Positions 35,458 through 44,861 are shown, numbered from the stretch's first letter. The stretch is 44,886 nt of DNA from Candidatus Yaniella excrementavium (GCA_019115865.1 DXCT01000090.1:1-44886), one strand, 5' to 3'. Program-made: numbers and translations. Notes: generated by a model not told the origin, from the sequence alone.

Positions 35458-36513
35458 CTAATCCTCTCGGGCTGGGGGTTCATGTCGTATGCGAAACAGT
35501 TTGGTCTGCTGGCTACGTCGGTTTTCCTCCGATATCAGCATCGGAATCAGGGCTCTGAGCACATCGTGGCGATGAGCATATTCGCGCTGCTCCTGAAAGA
35601 CTTTCGAAAATCCGATAAATGCGAAGAACATTCCGGCATAGATGGCCACATAGACCAGTACGGTCCAGTAGATCGTTTCAATGATGCCGCTGTGTGCTTG
35701 CAGGGTCTCGCCGATACCTGACAATGTGGCGGTGGTGCCGGCAGCTAAATCCTGCAGCAGTAAAAGAAACTTGGGTGAGGCAAAGAAAAATGACATGGTG
35801 ACCGGAATTGACCAATTGATCAGTCGACCAAATCCGCTGAGGAAACGCTCTTGCCACGACGATTTGATGAGTAACATTCCTGCGGTTAACACAAAGAACG
35901 TAACCGTGGTAAACAGTGTCAAGAACAGCAGAAACCCAAGTTCGCTGAAAACCGGTGTATAACCGGCATCCGTTTGATGACCAGGTAGTAAGAAATGCAA
36001 GAGGACTAAGGCCAACAGAAACGCACCAAGAGCGGTTGGCAGCACCCTTGCCAGAATAGCTATTCGGTGACGAAATAGCGCAGGAGCTGAGGCCGTCTGA
36101 CGCTCGACAAAAATTCCCTCCAGCGCAAACCAGATGGTCCGTGGCGCTTTATCCAGGTAGTTCGCAAGTTGGATGATCGCGTGTAATGAATGCTCGACCG
36201 TATCGAAGCGCTGGGGTGAATATTCATGCTGGTCGCTGGATTGGGCCGACGTGCGATCTTCTTCAGCAGGACGAACAGCAGTAGGAGAGTCAGAGATTTC
36301 CGTGTGCTGGCCCGTCCGCAGTTCGCGCATTTTGCGACCGACGATGGAGCCAGGCCGAGAGCGCAATTTCTTTGGGAAAAGACGCTGCCGCCAGTGAATT
36401 CGTGTTTGGCGAATTTTCTCATGGTCATCCATGGTCTCGCCAATTTCGAAGCGGAGCTCACTTAATTCTTGATCTGACACGACATCATCGCGCGCCCACA
36501 TTCGGTTCGTCAT
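35458..36513 (-). CDS. Uncharacterised four-helix membrane protein
   Basis: I do not recognise the family. The 351-residue product has a charged, largely soluble N-terminus of about 145 residues, then four hydrophobic segments near residues 149-176, 188-213, 229-250 and 275-305, and a basic C-terminal tail. The ribosome binding site before the ATG at 36513 is weak, so a later start (for example at MWARDDVV) is possible. It precedes the two-component system by 50 bases in the same direction and might be co-transcribed with it. Confidence 0.7.
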   Translation of the reverse strand: MTNRMWARDDVVSDQELSELRFEIGETMDDHEKIRQTRIHWRQRLFPKKLRSRPGSIVGRKMRELRTGQHTEISDSPTAVRPAEEDRTSAQSSDQHEYSPQRFDTVEHSLHAIIQLANYLDKAPRTIWFALEGIFVERQTASAPALFRHRIAILARVLPTALGAFLLALVLLHFLLPGHQTDAGYTPVFSELGFLLFLTLFTTVTFFVLTAGMLLIKSSWQERFLSGFGRLINWSIPVTMSFFFASPKFLLLLQDLAAGTTATLSGIGETLQAHSGIIETIYWTVLVYVAIYAGMFFAFIGFSKVFQEQREYAHRHDVLRALIPMLISEENRRSQQTKLFRIRHEPPARED

Positions 36514-36597
36514 ACCTGTATGTATATCAATTCTGCCGCCGCTATGTTCAGTTTATCAACGTCGAAGCAGCGTTAATGTTTTGGGAGTTGCGACAAA

Positions 36598-38145
36598 CTA
36601 CAACTCCACGGGGTTATGGGTTAGACCCAGATACTCTGCGATGACCGTTGCATCGAGGGATGCTACTGCCTGTGGTGTGAGCTCTGGTTTCTCGGAGGCC
36701 TCCGGTAGCCGGATAGCTTCCAAGGCCAGCTGCACGGCGTCCCAGTCGATACCACTGAGTATTAACTCGGGTTTGGCCCATGCCAGATTTGGGTACATGG
36801 TGATCCAGCCTGGGCCAGCGATGCCCTTGGACTGATTTTGGATGAAACGAAATGGCGCCGGATCATCGTCTGTTGCGGGCTGGACGAGGATCGGTGCCAC
36901 ACCGGGTAGATGCAAGTTGTACCAGGTCTTATTGCCGCGGCCTTCTGATTCTTTGATGGTGTCGCCGTTCGCAGCCTCAAGATATTTCAGAAACGCCGGG
37001 TCTTTATCTTCCAAACTGTAGGTGTCGTAGCGTGAGAAAACGACAACTCTTCGAGAACCTTCCTGGGGTGCACCCCATTTGTCAGGTTTGATGACATCGG
37101 TTGAGACTTCTTTTGGCAGCGGCAGCATCGGATGCATATGAAACGGCTGCAAGCCCAGCGCCCATGCGCGATTTTCATCCATGACGAAGAACTTTTCCCC
37201 GGGTGCCTTCCAACCACGGCGAATCCGGAAAAAATCGTCCATGGTATAGGAAACCTGGTCGGCGGCATCGCCTTGCTGATCAAGTTTGGCCCAGGACGAG
37301 TCCGGGTCTAACCGCGTATATGGTATTTCAGCGATCGAATCTGCGCCGAAGAGTTCTCCACCCGTCGAGAATTTGAAAGTATCGGTGGGTTGAGCCGTCT
37401 GGTTCGTGAAGATGACCACAGACCAGTCAGCAATCGCTTCGTCGTGCCCGGTGGTACCAAGGACCCCGTGATCATAGGTATGAATACGCTGAATCCGTAC
37501 CTGGCGTGCGAGATAGGAGCGTAGCGCTTGTCCTGCGGAGCGTTGTAAAAACGCAGTCGGTAATAACCATGCGGAGACGGCGCCTGGAGCTAAAAACTTG
37601 TGCGCGGCCAATAAGAAATGGATATAGGCATCGGCCAACCCGGTAGGCCGGATCCCGGTTGCTTCTTCGGCCCGGTCTGCGGCCAGAACTTTTTGCTCTG
37701 AGGTCATGCGGTGGTGCGCTGTTGTCGGTGGACGCGATAACACCAGGGTGGCTTTTGGCAGGTCGGTGGCCGATAACCGCATGAAGTTGAGATCATGCAC
37801 GGCCAGTCCGGCCGGTGCCCAGAGATCATGTGCCAATGCGGCGAATTGTTCATCGGCCTCGACCCCGTGTGCAGCACGGATTTCGAGGCCGCCATCGTGA
37901 TCGGGTGCGCCGTGTAAAAGTGCGGAGAAGAAGGTGCCCGAGCCAATACAAGGTTCGAGGAAACTGATGTCGCGGCCCGGATGGTATCGCAGGGCCAACC
38001 CGGCGATATCGCTGGCGATGTCGAATGGGGTAGCGCCGGCTTGGGAGGAATGGTGTTGATCGTCGGAACGGAGTTTTTCTAGAAAAGCTTGACCGGTTTG
38101 TCGAACGGATTCAGTACCGGCTACATCGAAGTCGAAACCTAACAC
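36598..38145 (-). CDS. Eco57I-like adenine methyltransferase with altered catalytic motif
   Basis: 515-residue SAM-dependent methyltransferase-like protein. Motif I for SAM binding is clear (FLEPCIGSGTFF, residues 62-73). After it, the region SRPPTTAHHRMTSEQK, GLADAYIHFLLAAHKFL, SAWLLPTAFLQRSAGQALR and IQRIHTYDHG follows the pattern of Eco57I-type N6-adenine methylases. The catalytic motif expected as NPPY is SRPPT (Arg138, Thr141; CGT codon at 37734-37732). GTG start with GGAGG four bases upstream. No restriction gene or specificity subunit is adjacent. It could be an inactive, repurposed or RNA/protein-directed relative. Confidence 0.75.
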   Translation of the reverse strand: MLGFDFDVAGTESVRQTGQAFLEKLRSDDQHHSSQAGATPFDIASDIAGLALRYHPGRDISFLEPCIGSGTFFSALLHGAPDHDGGLEIRAAHGVEADEQFAALAHDLWAPAGLAVHDLNFMRLSATDLPKATLVLSRPPTTAHHRMTSEQKVLAADRAEEATGIRPTGLADAYIHFLLAAHKFLAPGAVSAWLLPTAFLQRSAGQALRSYLARQVRIQRIHTYDHGVLGTTGHDEAIADWSVVIFTNQTAQPTDTFKFSTGGELFGADSIAEIPYTRLDPDSSWAKLDQQGDAADQVSYTMDDFFRIRRGWKAPGEKFFVMDENRAWALGLQPFHMHPMLPLPKEVSTDVIKPDKWGAPQEGSRRVVVFSRYDTYSLEDKDPAFLKYLEAANGDTIKESEGRGNKTWYNLHLPGVAPILVQPATDDDPAPFRFIQNQSKGIAGPGWITMYPNLAWAKPELILSGIDWDAVQLALEAIRLPEASEKPELTPQAVASLDATVIAEYLGLTHNPVEL

Positions 38146-38253
38146 GCTGCCTCCTTCCCGCCACTGCTACGGCAGTTCTGCCGGTAGCTCTCAACCCTAA
38201 TCTGTCAACTTGAACACGATGGTGATATTTGCATTTGTGTAGTGAAAGTGAAG

Positions 38254-38288
38254 GCCACCGTAGAAATCCTGTGGATCTCTACGGTGGC
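38254..38288 (-). terminator. Terminator after lysC
   Basis: 11-bp perfect stem GCCACCGTAGA/TCTACGGTGGC about 26 bases past the lysC stop, followed on the minus strand by the T-rich CTTCACTTTC. The rest of the gap to 38145 shows no gene. Confidence 0.7.
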
Positions 38289-38313
38289 TTACAAAGACTC
38301 CTTGTGGCAGGCT

Positions 38314-38832
38314 TTAGCGGCCGGTACCGCCGTGTACGACGGCTTCCTCCTGGGCGTCTAACCCGAATGCGTTGTGAATCTCCTGGACTGCAGCTGCGAG
38401 CTTGTCTTCAGCGGTGACAACCGAGATACGAATTTCGGAGGTGGAGATCAGGTCGATGTTGGCACCGGCGCGGTGGAGCGCATCGAAGAAGGTTGCAGAA
38501 ACGCCCGGGTTGGAACGCATGCCAGCACCGATCAACGAGATCTTACCAATGTTGCGCTGGTGGACGATGTCGTCGAACCCAATGCCGGCTTGTGCAGTAC
38601 GAAGAGCTGCGATCGCCGCTTTGGTCTGGTCGAGCGGCACGGTGAAGGAAATATCCGTGGCGCCGGCACCAGCACGGGATGGGTTTTGGACAATCATGTC
38701 AATGTTGGTGTTCGCCGAGGCGATAACCTGGAAAATTTCGGCGGCTTTGCCTGGAATGTCTGGGACACCGACGATAGTGACTTTTGCTTCGGAGGTGTCG
38801 TGTGCGAGACCGGAGACGATTGGCTGTTCCAT
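38314..38832 (-). CDS. Aspartate kinase beta subunit (internal in-frame start)
   Basis: An in-frame ATG at Met257 of lysC (MEQPIVSGLAHDTSEAKVTI) has AGAAGG eight bases upstream. It would give a 172-residue regulatory ACT-domain subunit, matching the corynebacterial and bacillar alpha2-beta2 arrangement that I know for this family. Confidence 0.6.
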   Translation of the reverse strand: MEQPIVSGLAHDTSEAKVTIVGVPDIPGKAAEIFQVIASANTNIDMIVQNPSRAGAGATDISFTVPLDQTKAAIAALRTAQAGIGFDDIVHQRNIGKISLIGAGMRSNPGVSATFFDALHRAGANIDLISTSEIRISVVTAEDKLAAAVQEIHNAFGLDAQEEAVVHGGTGR

Positions 38833-39600
38833 GGGTTGGCCTTCTGGTAGTTGGACGATGTCATCTTCATCTGGGATCACCCAGGTGCCTTCGAGATCGG
38901 TGAAGGAAGAACGGACGTGGAGTTTGACGCCGAATCGGCGCGCGTATTCCACAGCACGTAAGTGGAGGATTTTTGAACCGGATGCGGCTAGCTCGAGCAT
39001 TTCTTCGGAAGAGATTTCATCAATTTTGTGGGCCGATGGCACAACTCGTGGGTCGGCGGAGAAAATGCCGTCGACGTCGGTGTAAATCTCACAGGCATCG
39101 GCATCTAGGGCAGCGGCTAAGGCAACCGCGGTGGTGTCAGAGCCGCCTCGACCCATGGTGGTGATGTCTTTGGATTCTGGAGACATGCCTTGGAAGCCGG
39201 CGACGATCGCAACGTTGCCGGCGTCGATAGCTTCCCGAATACGATTGGGGGAGACCCGAGTAATGCGAGCTTGACCGTGGTAAACATCGGTGAGCATTCC
39301 CGCTTGGGAGCCGGTGAAGGACTGTGCGCGTGAACCGCTGGCATCGACCGCCATGGCCAATAGTGACATGGAGATGCGTTCACCCGATGACAGGAGAATG
39401 TCCATTTCACGTGCCGGGGCGTCGTCGGTAATCTGGCCGGCCAGATCGAGTAAGTCATCGGTGGTGTCACCCATTGCGGAGACGACGACAACGACTTGGT
39501 GGCCAGCACGCTGGGTAGCGACCACACGGCGGGCTACGCGTTGAATTCCTGCAGCATCTGCCACAGAGGAGCCGCCGTATTTTTGGATGATCAGGCTCAT
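38314..39600 (-). CDS. lysC: Aspartate kinase (alpha subunit)
   Basis: Phosphorylates aspartate, first step to lysine, threonine and methionine. The 428-residue protein has KYGGSSV at residues 7-13, VSAMGDTTDDL, ISMSLLAMAV, MGRGGSDTTAVALAAALDA with TDVDGIFSADPRVV, and two C-terminal ACT domains with IGAGMRSNPGVSATFF. An internal start at residue 257 probably yields a separate beta subunit, as in corynebacterial LysC. It follows recR by 49 bases. The usual partner asd is not downstream: a terminator and an opposite-context gene come next. Confidence 0.95.
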   Translation of the reverse strand: MSLIIQKYGGSSVADAAGIQRVARRVVATQRAGHQVVVVVSAMGDTTDDLLDLAGQITDDAPAREMDILLSSGERISMSLLAMAVDASGSRAQSFTGSQAGMLTDVYHGQARITRVSPNRIREAIDAGNVAIVAGFQGMSPESKDITTMGRGGSDTTAVALAAALDADACEIYTDVDGIFSADPRVVPSAHKIDEISSEEMLELAASGSKILHLRAVEYARRFGVKLHVRSSFTDLEGTWVIPDEDDIVQLPEGQPMEQPIVSGLAHDTSEAKVTIVGVPDIPGKAAEIFQVIASANTNIDMIVQNPSRAGAGATDISFTVPLDQTKAAIAALRTAQAGIGFDDIVHQRNIGKISLIGAGMRSNPGVSATFFDALHRAGANIDLISTSEIRISVVTAEDKLAAAVQEIHNAFGLDAQEEAVVHGGTGR

Positions 39601-39649
39601 AGGTACTCTCGGGTAGACAATTGGAATGCTGTTAAGTGTAGCGGCTTCG

Positions 39650-40255
39650 TTAGGTCGTCTCGCCGAGTTTGCGGCGCCCCTCGAATGCGCGACCCAGCGT
39701 CACCTCATCCGCGTACTCCAAATCTCCACCCACGGGTAGGCCCGAAGCCAGCCGTGACAACGTTATTCCGACCGATGACAGCATGCGGGTCAGATAGGTT
39801 GCAGTGGCTTCGCCTTCAAGATTGGGATTGGTTGCGAGGATGACTTCTGAGATGGATTCATCTTGGAGCCTGGTCAATAGTTCCCGTACCCGCAGTTGAT
39901 CGGGGCCAATGCCACCGATGGGATTGATGGCCCCGCCGAGCACATGATATCGACCGTTGTATGTCCTGGTGCGTTCTATCGCAATCACGTCCTGTGATTC
40001 TTCAACTACACACAACAGACCGGTGTCGCGGTGCTCGTCTCGGCAGATGGCACAAACACTGTGCTCGGAGACGTTGAAGCAAATCTCGCACAGCCGAATT
40101 TTGGCCTTGACGTCGGTGATCGCCTCGGCGAGTGCGATCATATCGGCTTCGGACGCTTCCAGGATATGAAAGGCGATGCGCTGGGCAGATTTTGGGCCGA
40201 TACCCGGGAGCCTGCCCAGCTCATCGATAAGACTTTGGACTGCACCGTCGTACAC
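39650..40255 (-). CDS. recR: Recombination protein RecR
   Basis: 201-residue recombination mediator acting with RecF/RecO. The helix-hairpin-helix [17 protein letters not shown], a Cys4 zinc finger ([16 protein letters not shown]), and a Toprim domain ([43 protein letters not shown]) are in the normal order. GTG start with GAAAGG seven bases upstream. It lies 25 bases after dnaX, with no ybaB gene between. Confidence 0.95.
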   Translation of the reverse strand: MYDGAVQSLIDELGRLPGIGPKSAQRIAFHILEASEADMIALAEAITDVKAKIRLCEICFNVSEHSVCAICRDEHRDTGLLCVVEESQDVIAIERTRTYNGRYHVLGGAINPIGGIGPDQLRVRELLTRLQDESISEVILATNPNLEGEATATYLTRMLSSVGITLSRLASGLPVGGDLEYADEVTLGRAFEGRRKLGETT

Positions 40256-40280
40256 GTTGGTGCCTTTCTTTCGTTACGGT

Positions 40281-42923
40281 TTAAAGTTTGGGTGTGCCAT
40301 CCGCGTTGCGCTCTTCTACCAGACGCGCATTGAGGACATTTTCGACGACGCTGCGACCGGCCAGCCCGGAGTCTTCGATGATTTCGTCGTCATCCGAGGC
40401 GTAATCGTCGTCATCGTCATCCGGAGTTTTTTCTTCCTGGGGCGGTGTCTCAGTTTCAGAGCCGGAGGACGTTCTCCCGCCATATTGCGCCACCATGTCG
40501 GCAAAGCGCGATCCCGAGTTCGGTTTAGGGCTGTCTTGCTGTGGCTTGTTCCCACCGGAGCTTCCGGGGATGACGTCGCCGAAGCGTCGCTGGAACTCTT
40601 GTCGCAGCTCCGCTTCGGATTTTGCAAACGCGGGAATGGCCGGCTCATCGGTGGACTCGTTGCGTGGGATGAAGCCGGCATAACCATCAGAGGCCACGGG
40701 GTCGGGACCGGTCGCGAGCTCAGGTTCCTCAGCTGCCGGTTGTTCTAGCGAAGGCGGAGGTTGGGCTGCAGGAGGATCCTGTGGTGGGTTGCTCCACGGA
40801 TCTTCATCCGGCATCCAGTCATCGTCCTGTGGTGGACCCCAGTTTGGGTCCGGTGCTGCCCAGTCAGCTTCGGGTTGGCCCCACGTCTGATCGGGCTGCC
40901 CGGAGCCCCAACCAGCGACCCCGGTGGCCGGTGGTTGCGGGTGGAGCGGAGCAGACTGCGGTGCTACCGGAGGTGCCTGCTGCGATGCGTTTTGTGTGGG
41001 CTGCGGTGCTTGGGCAACAGGGGGTTGCTCTGGTGTTTCCTGCCGGGGCTGTTGGGTTGGCTGTGGCTGTTGCCGCGCCGGGCGGCTAGCGCCTTTTGGG
41101 GAACCACCATCCGAGGTGCCGGAGATCAGATCGAGTTCCGGTTGGATGCCCAGCACCTGGTTGAATCCTGCTGCGAGGAGGTTAGCACCGCCGCGCATTT
41201 GTACGGTATTTCGTGCGCCGTCATTATCGAAGCCAATGGTCAGCAGTTTGCCGTCAAAGCCTACGATCTGGGCATTGCCGTTGACGGTCATCCAGATCAA
41301 GCGAGATTCGTTCTTTAAAAACTCTAGGACCTCTGGCCATGCACGGCGTACCATCTCAACCTGTGAGGCTTGCTGAGCGGGTTGTTGCTCGGCGGGCTCT
41401 TCTGGTGTTGCCGGTGCTGCTTGCGGTGCAGCAGCGGGCTGCTGGTGTGGAGGTGGTGCTTGCTGGCGTTGTGGCTCAGGTTGTTGTGGAGCCTGAGGTG
41501 TTTGTGCGGGTTGTTCGCGGACCGGTTCGGATTGCTGTGGTTCCGGTGTCGGTTCAGGTCGGGACTGAGGCTGGGGCTGAGGATCTTGTTGTGGTTCAGT
41601 AGTTGGCTGTTCCAGGTTTGCTATCTGAGCCTGACGTTCACGAAGTAGTGCAGCACGGGCGGCTGCCGCCCCGGATAAACCAGTCTCTTCGACCGGCGCC
41701 ACCGGTTCCGGCGCGGTGTGACGAGGCTGTGGGCTTTCAGCGGGTGCTTCGGGCGCGCCCCCGTATTCGAATCGTCGTTCGAGACGATCGATACGTGCCG
41801 CCAGACCGCGTTCGGTTTCATCGGTTGCGGGCAACATGAGCCGTGCCATCAATAATTCCAGGTGGAGGCGTGGCGATGTTGCACCGTTCATCTGCGTTAG
41901 TGCAGCTGCCGTAATATCGGCGGCTCGAGATACCTCTGCGGCACCGAGTTGCTGGGCTTGGGCTTCCAACCGACGAAGCTGGTCCTCGGGCATACCGTGT
42001 AGAATCCCCGCGGCTTGTTCTGGGGCAGCCCGAACAATAACAACATCGCGGAAACGCTCTAGAAGATCTTGGACAAAACGTTCAGGATCCTGTCCGGACT
42101 GGACCACTTGGTCTACCACGCGGAACACAGTGGGGGAGTCTTCAGCAGCCAAGGCATTAACGACATCGTCCAAGAGATTTTCAGGAGTGAAGCCGAGAAG
42201 ATTGACGGCAAGATCGTAGCTGACGCCTTCTTGCGTTGCCCCTGCTAGCAGCTGGTCCAATACTGACAGGGTGTCGCGCACCGAGCCGCCACCGGCACGA
42301 ATGACCAGGGACAATACCCCCGGAGCCACAGGAATCTGCTCGTAATTGGTCAACGTTTCCAGATACTGCATTAACGGTTCTGGCGGGACCAGCCGGAAAG
42401 GGTAGTGGTGAGTTCGTGAGCGAATCGTGCCGATAACCTTATCTGGTTCGGTTGTCGCAAAAATGAACTTGATGTGCTCGGGTGGTTCTTCAACGATCTT
42501 TAACAGGGCGTTGAAACCAGCCGGCGTAACCATATGTGCTTCGTCAATAATGAAGACTTTGTATCGGTCGCGTGTCGGAGCAAAGGTGGCCCGCTCACGC
42601 AGATCGCGGGCGTCGTCAACACCACCGTGGGAGGCGGCGTCAATTTCAATGACATCCAGGGAGCCGGGCCCGCCGGTAGCTAAATCTGTGCACGAATCGC
42701 ACTGCCCACACGGTGACGCCGTTGGTCCCTGGACACAGTTTAGACAGCGTGCCAAAATGCGGGCCGAAGTTGTCTTACCACAGCCGCGTGGGCCGGAAAA
42801 CAGGTAGGCGTGATTGATCCGGTGTTTGTCGATAGCGTTGGCCAGCGGCACGGTCACGTGCTCTTGACCGATGACTTGTTCAAACGAATCCGGACGGTAA
42901 CGGCGATATAAAGCGGTGGTCAC
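40281..42923 (-). CDS. dnaX: DNA polymerase III subunit gamma/tau
   Basis: Clamp-loader ATPase. The 880-residue protein has a Walker A GPRGCGKT (44-51), zinc-binding Cys63, 72, 75 and 78, Walker B IIDEAH and the arginine-finger region IRSRTHHY. Residues from about 390 on include long Gln/Pro-rich linkers around a folded tau-like region, then a DDDD-rich segment before the C-terminus. GTG at 42923 (MTTALYRRYRP) has AGGG eight bases upstream; a TTG two codons earlier is less likely. I did not find a clear programmed-frameshift signal for a gamma form. First gene of dnaX-recR-lysC. Confidence 0.95.
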   Translation of the reverse strand: MTTALYRRYRPDSFEQVIGQEHVTVPLANAIDKHRINHAYLFSGPRGCGKTTSARILARCLNCVQGPTASPCGQCDSCTDLATGGPGSLDVIEIDAASHGGVDDARDLRERATFAPTRDRYKVFIIDEAHMVTPAGFNALLKIVEEPPEHIKFIFATTEPDKVIGTIRSRTHHYPFRLVPPEPLMQYLETLTNYEQIPVAPGVLSLVIRAGGGSVRDTLSVLDQLLAGATQEGVSYDLAVNLLGFTPENLLDDVVNALAAEDSPTVFRVVDQVVQSGQDPERFVQDLLERFRDVVIVRAAPEQAAGILHGMPEDQLRRLEAQAQQLGAAEVSRAADITAAALTQMNGATSPRLHLELLMARLMLPATDETERGLAARIDRLERRFEYGGAPEAPAESPQPRHTAPEPVAPVEETGLSGAAAARAALLRERQAQIANLEQPTTEPQQDPQPQPQSRPEPTPEPQQSEPVREQPAQTPQAPQQPEPQRQQAPPPHQQPAAAPQAAPATPEEPAEQQPAQQASQVEMVRRAWPEVLEFLKNESRLIWMTVNGNAQIVGFDGKLLTIGFDNDGARNTVQMRGGANLLAAGFNQVLGIQPELDLISGTSDGGSPKGASRPARQQPQPTQQPRQETPEQPPVAQAPQPTQNASQQAPPVAPQSAPLHPQPPATGVAGWGSGQPDQTWGQPEADWAAPDPNWGPPQDDDWMPDEDPWSNPPQDPPAAQPPPSLEQPAAEEPELATGPDPVASDGYAGFIPRNESTDEPAIPAFAKSEAELRQEFQRRFGDVIPGSSGGNKPQQDSPKPNSGSRFADMVAQYGGRTSSGSETETPPQEEKTPDDDDDDYASDDDEIIEDSGLAGRSVVENVLNARLVEERNADGTPKL

Positions 42924-43025
42924 TCTCAATACCCTAGCTTGCTGGTGTCATGGTGGTAACCAGTACGATTTGCTGGCAGAAATCTCAGTCTAGACTTTAA
43001 TCCGGTGACCTACGAAAGGAAACTT

Positions 43026-43652
43026 ATGCCCGAAATTGGTTCGACAGACCAGTCGATCTCATCGCGCGAAATGCTCGATGCGATTTTTGCCAATGCGCAC
43101 ACCACCAACACGTTTTCTGCCCAGCCCGTTGATCCAGTGCTGATTGCTCGGGCATATGAAGATGCTCGGTGGGCGCCAACGGCAATGAATTCTCAGCCGA
43201 TGCGGTTGACTGTGGTGCATACTTCGGCTGCAAAACAGCGCCTTGGTCCGCATATGAAACCCGGCAATCGTGACAAAACCTTGGCGGCCCCATTGACGCT
43301 CATTGCAGCTTGGGATCCCAATTGGCATAATCACCTGCCACAATTGGCGCCCCATAAGGATGGGGCGCGTGAAAAATTGGAGCCGGATCTGGCCGTTCGC
43401 GAGAGCATGGCTAAGGTGTCCAGCCACTTACAAATCGGTTATCTGCTGGTCGCACTGCGTGCCCATGGCTTACATATTGGGCCGATGACAGGTTTTAACG
43501 CAGCGGGCGTCGACGAAGAATTCCATGCCGACAACGGGTGGAAGACCGCGGTCATCATCAATGTTGGCTGGGGGCCAAATCCTGACGATGCTAATGCGGT
43601 ACGTCCACGTGCCGGCCGGCTTTCCTTCGACGACGCCTGCCAGATCGTATAG
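43026..43652 (+). CDS. RutE/HadB-like nitroreductase family protein
   Basis: 208-residue FMN-dependent oxidoreductase. Segments EDARWAPTAMNSQPMRL, LAAPLTLIAAWD, SSHLQIGYLLVALRAHGLHI, GPMTGFNAAGVDEEF and the C-terminal RPRAGRLSFDDAC match the malonic semialdehyde reductase RutE pattern from pyrimidine breakdown. No other rut gene is near, so its true substrate is open. ATG at 43026 has GAAAGGA upstream, which excludes the earlier in-frame ATG. Confidence 0.85.
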   Translation: MPEIGSTDQSISSREMLDAIFANAHTTNTFSAQPVDPVLIARAYEDARWAPTAMNSQPMRLTVVHTSAAKQRLGPHMKPGNRDKTLAAPLTLIAAWDPNWHNHLPQLAPHKDGAREKLEPDLAVRESMAKVSSHLQIGYLLVALRAHGLHIGPMTGFNAAGVDEEFHADNGWKTAVIINVGWGPNPDDANAVRPRAGRLSFDDACQIV

Positions 43653-43662
43653 TGCGAGTGGA

Positions 43663-44580
43663 TTAGGAAGTCAGTGAGTCAACCCAGTCCTGGTTTTCAT
43701 CCATCCATTCGCGGATGACCTCTGGGTAATCGTCTTGTTCTACTTCGTCTTCGAATAGTACAACTTCGAGGTCTTGGAGTCGTTCGGTTTCGATTTCGAA
43801 ATCAGCTAGCCATTCGTGGACTTCAGGCTGATCTTCGGAGAAACCGGAGCGTGCATAAATGGTCATGTTTTCCTCTTGACCAAGGGACTCTTCAGGATCT
43901 TCCAGTGGCTTGATGGGGAAGCTGTTGAATGCCCAGTGTGGCATCCACAGGGTGACGGCGATGTTTTCGCCAGCTTCGGTTGCTGTGGAGACTTCCTGCA
44001 GCATCGCTGGAGTGGAAGAGGTGTTGAATTCCCAATCTTCCAAGCCATAGTCAGGAATGACGTACTGTTCGGTGCGTTCGGTCAAACCTGCGCCGGGCTC
44101 AATGCCAACGAGCTCGCTGTTGAAGAGGTCTGCGTTATCGGCCAGCTCGTCGAGCGAATCAATCGGGGCATCTTCATTGACAGCGATAACCTGGTTAGCG
44201 TCGCTGTTCCATACTCCGACTTCTTCTAGATCGTCGCCGTATTCTTCGAGATATTCTTCGTGAGTCACCGGCTGCCAGATGTTCATGTTGAAGTCCATGT
44301 CACCGGAGGATAGTGCGGAGAAGCTTGGTGCAAGATCCAGGTAGTTCTTGTTGACGTCATAGCCTTCGTCTTCAAGAATCAGGGCCCACAGTTCTGCAAC
44401 GGCAATGCCTTCTTCCCAACCGTGGTTGATCGCAATGTTGATGGTTCCACCGCCCTCAGAGTCCCCGGTGTCTGCAGTTTCAACGTCGTCGCCACAAGCG
44501 GTCAATGCAAGACCAGACACGGCGGCGATGGCCGTGAGGCGCCCCAGTAGTGGAAACTTTTTCTTCGCAAAAGTGCTCAT
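43663..44580 (-). CDS. Glycine-betaine-type ABC transporter substrate-binding lipoprotein
   Basis: 305-residue OpuAC-family binding protein for a quaternary ammonium solute such as glycine betaine or choline. It has a basic N-terminus, a hydrophobic export helix and the lipobox LTAC with Cys29. Mature-protein landmarks include INHGWEEGIAVAELW, FNMNIWQPVTHEEY, IEPGAGLTERTEQ, VTLWMPHWAFNSF and a strongly acidic surface. GAGGATC precedes the ATG. No permease or ATPase gene is adjacent in the window; the neighbouring nitroreductase runs the other way. Confidence 0.9.
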   Translation of the reverse strand: MSTFAKKKFPLLGRLTAIAAVSGLALTACGDDVETADTGDSEGGGTINIAINHGWEEGIAVAELWALILEDEGYDVNKNYLDLAPSFSALSSGDMDFNMNIWQPVTHEEYLEEYGDDLEEVGVWNSDANQVIAVNEDAPIDSLDELADNADLFNSELVGIEPGAGLTERTEQYVIPDYGLEDWEFNTSSTPAMLQEVSTATEAGENIAVTLWMPHWAFNSFPIKPLEDPEESLGQEENMTIYARSGFSEDQPEVHEWLADFEIETERLQDLEVVLFEDEVEQDDYPEVIREWMDENQDWVDSLTS

Positions 44581-44760
44581 CTTGATCCTCGGTGTAGAGT
44601 GTTAGGTTGTTCTACAGTAACACCGGTCACAGGCCTTCCCAAGAGACCAGTCGTAGTTTTACGTCATCAGTCATAAATATTGATCGTTAAGTGATCATGT
44701 TCATGGGGTATTTCGCCGTGCAGTAGCACTATCCGGTCGCGACTTGAGCGTTAACCTAAG

Positions 44761-44850
44761 AACCCCTCACGCACCTGTCAGAGCCTACCGACCCTTGCTG
44801 CATTCCTGCCCTGGGGGAGTTGAGTAAGATGGCACCGCGTGAGGGGCCGG
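44761..44850 (-). ncRNA. ffs: Signal recognition particle RNA (4.5S type)
   Basis: On the minus strand the conserved apical core reads CAGGGCAGGAATGCAGCAAG, containing the GGAA tetraloop and the asymmetric loop that binds Ffh. The outer arms CCCCTCACGC and GCGTGAGGGG pair perfectly to close the hairpin. Length of about 90 bases is normal for the small bacterial form. The exact 5' and 3' ends are estimated. Confidence 0.95.
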
Positions 44851-44855
44851 GGTCC

Positions 44856-44861
44856 ATATTA
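44856..44861 (-). promoter_or_regulatory. Probable -10 element of the SRP RNA promoter
   Basis: TAATAT on the minus strand lies six bases before the estimated RNA start. A -35 at the right spacing would fall near the window edge and is not convincing. Confidence 0.4.

Noticed and set aside
40281-42923. Programmed frameshift in dnaX producing a gamma subunit
   Set aside because: No A-rich slippery heptamer with a downstream hairpin was evident; the long Gln/Pro-rich linkers alone are not evidence.
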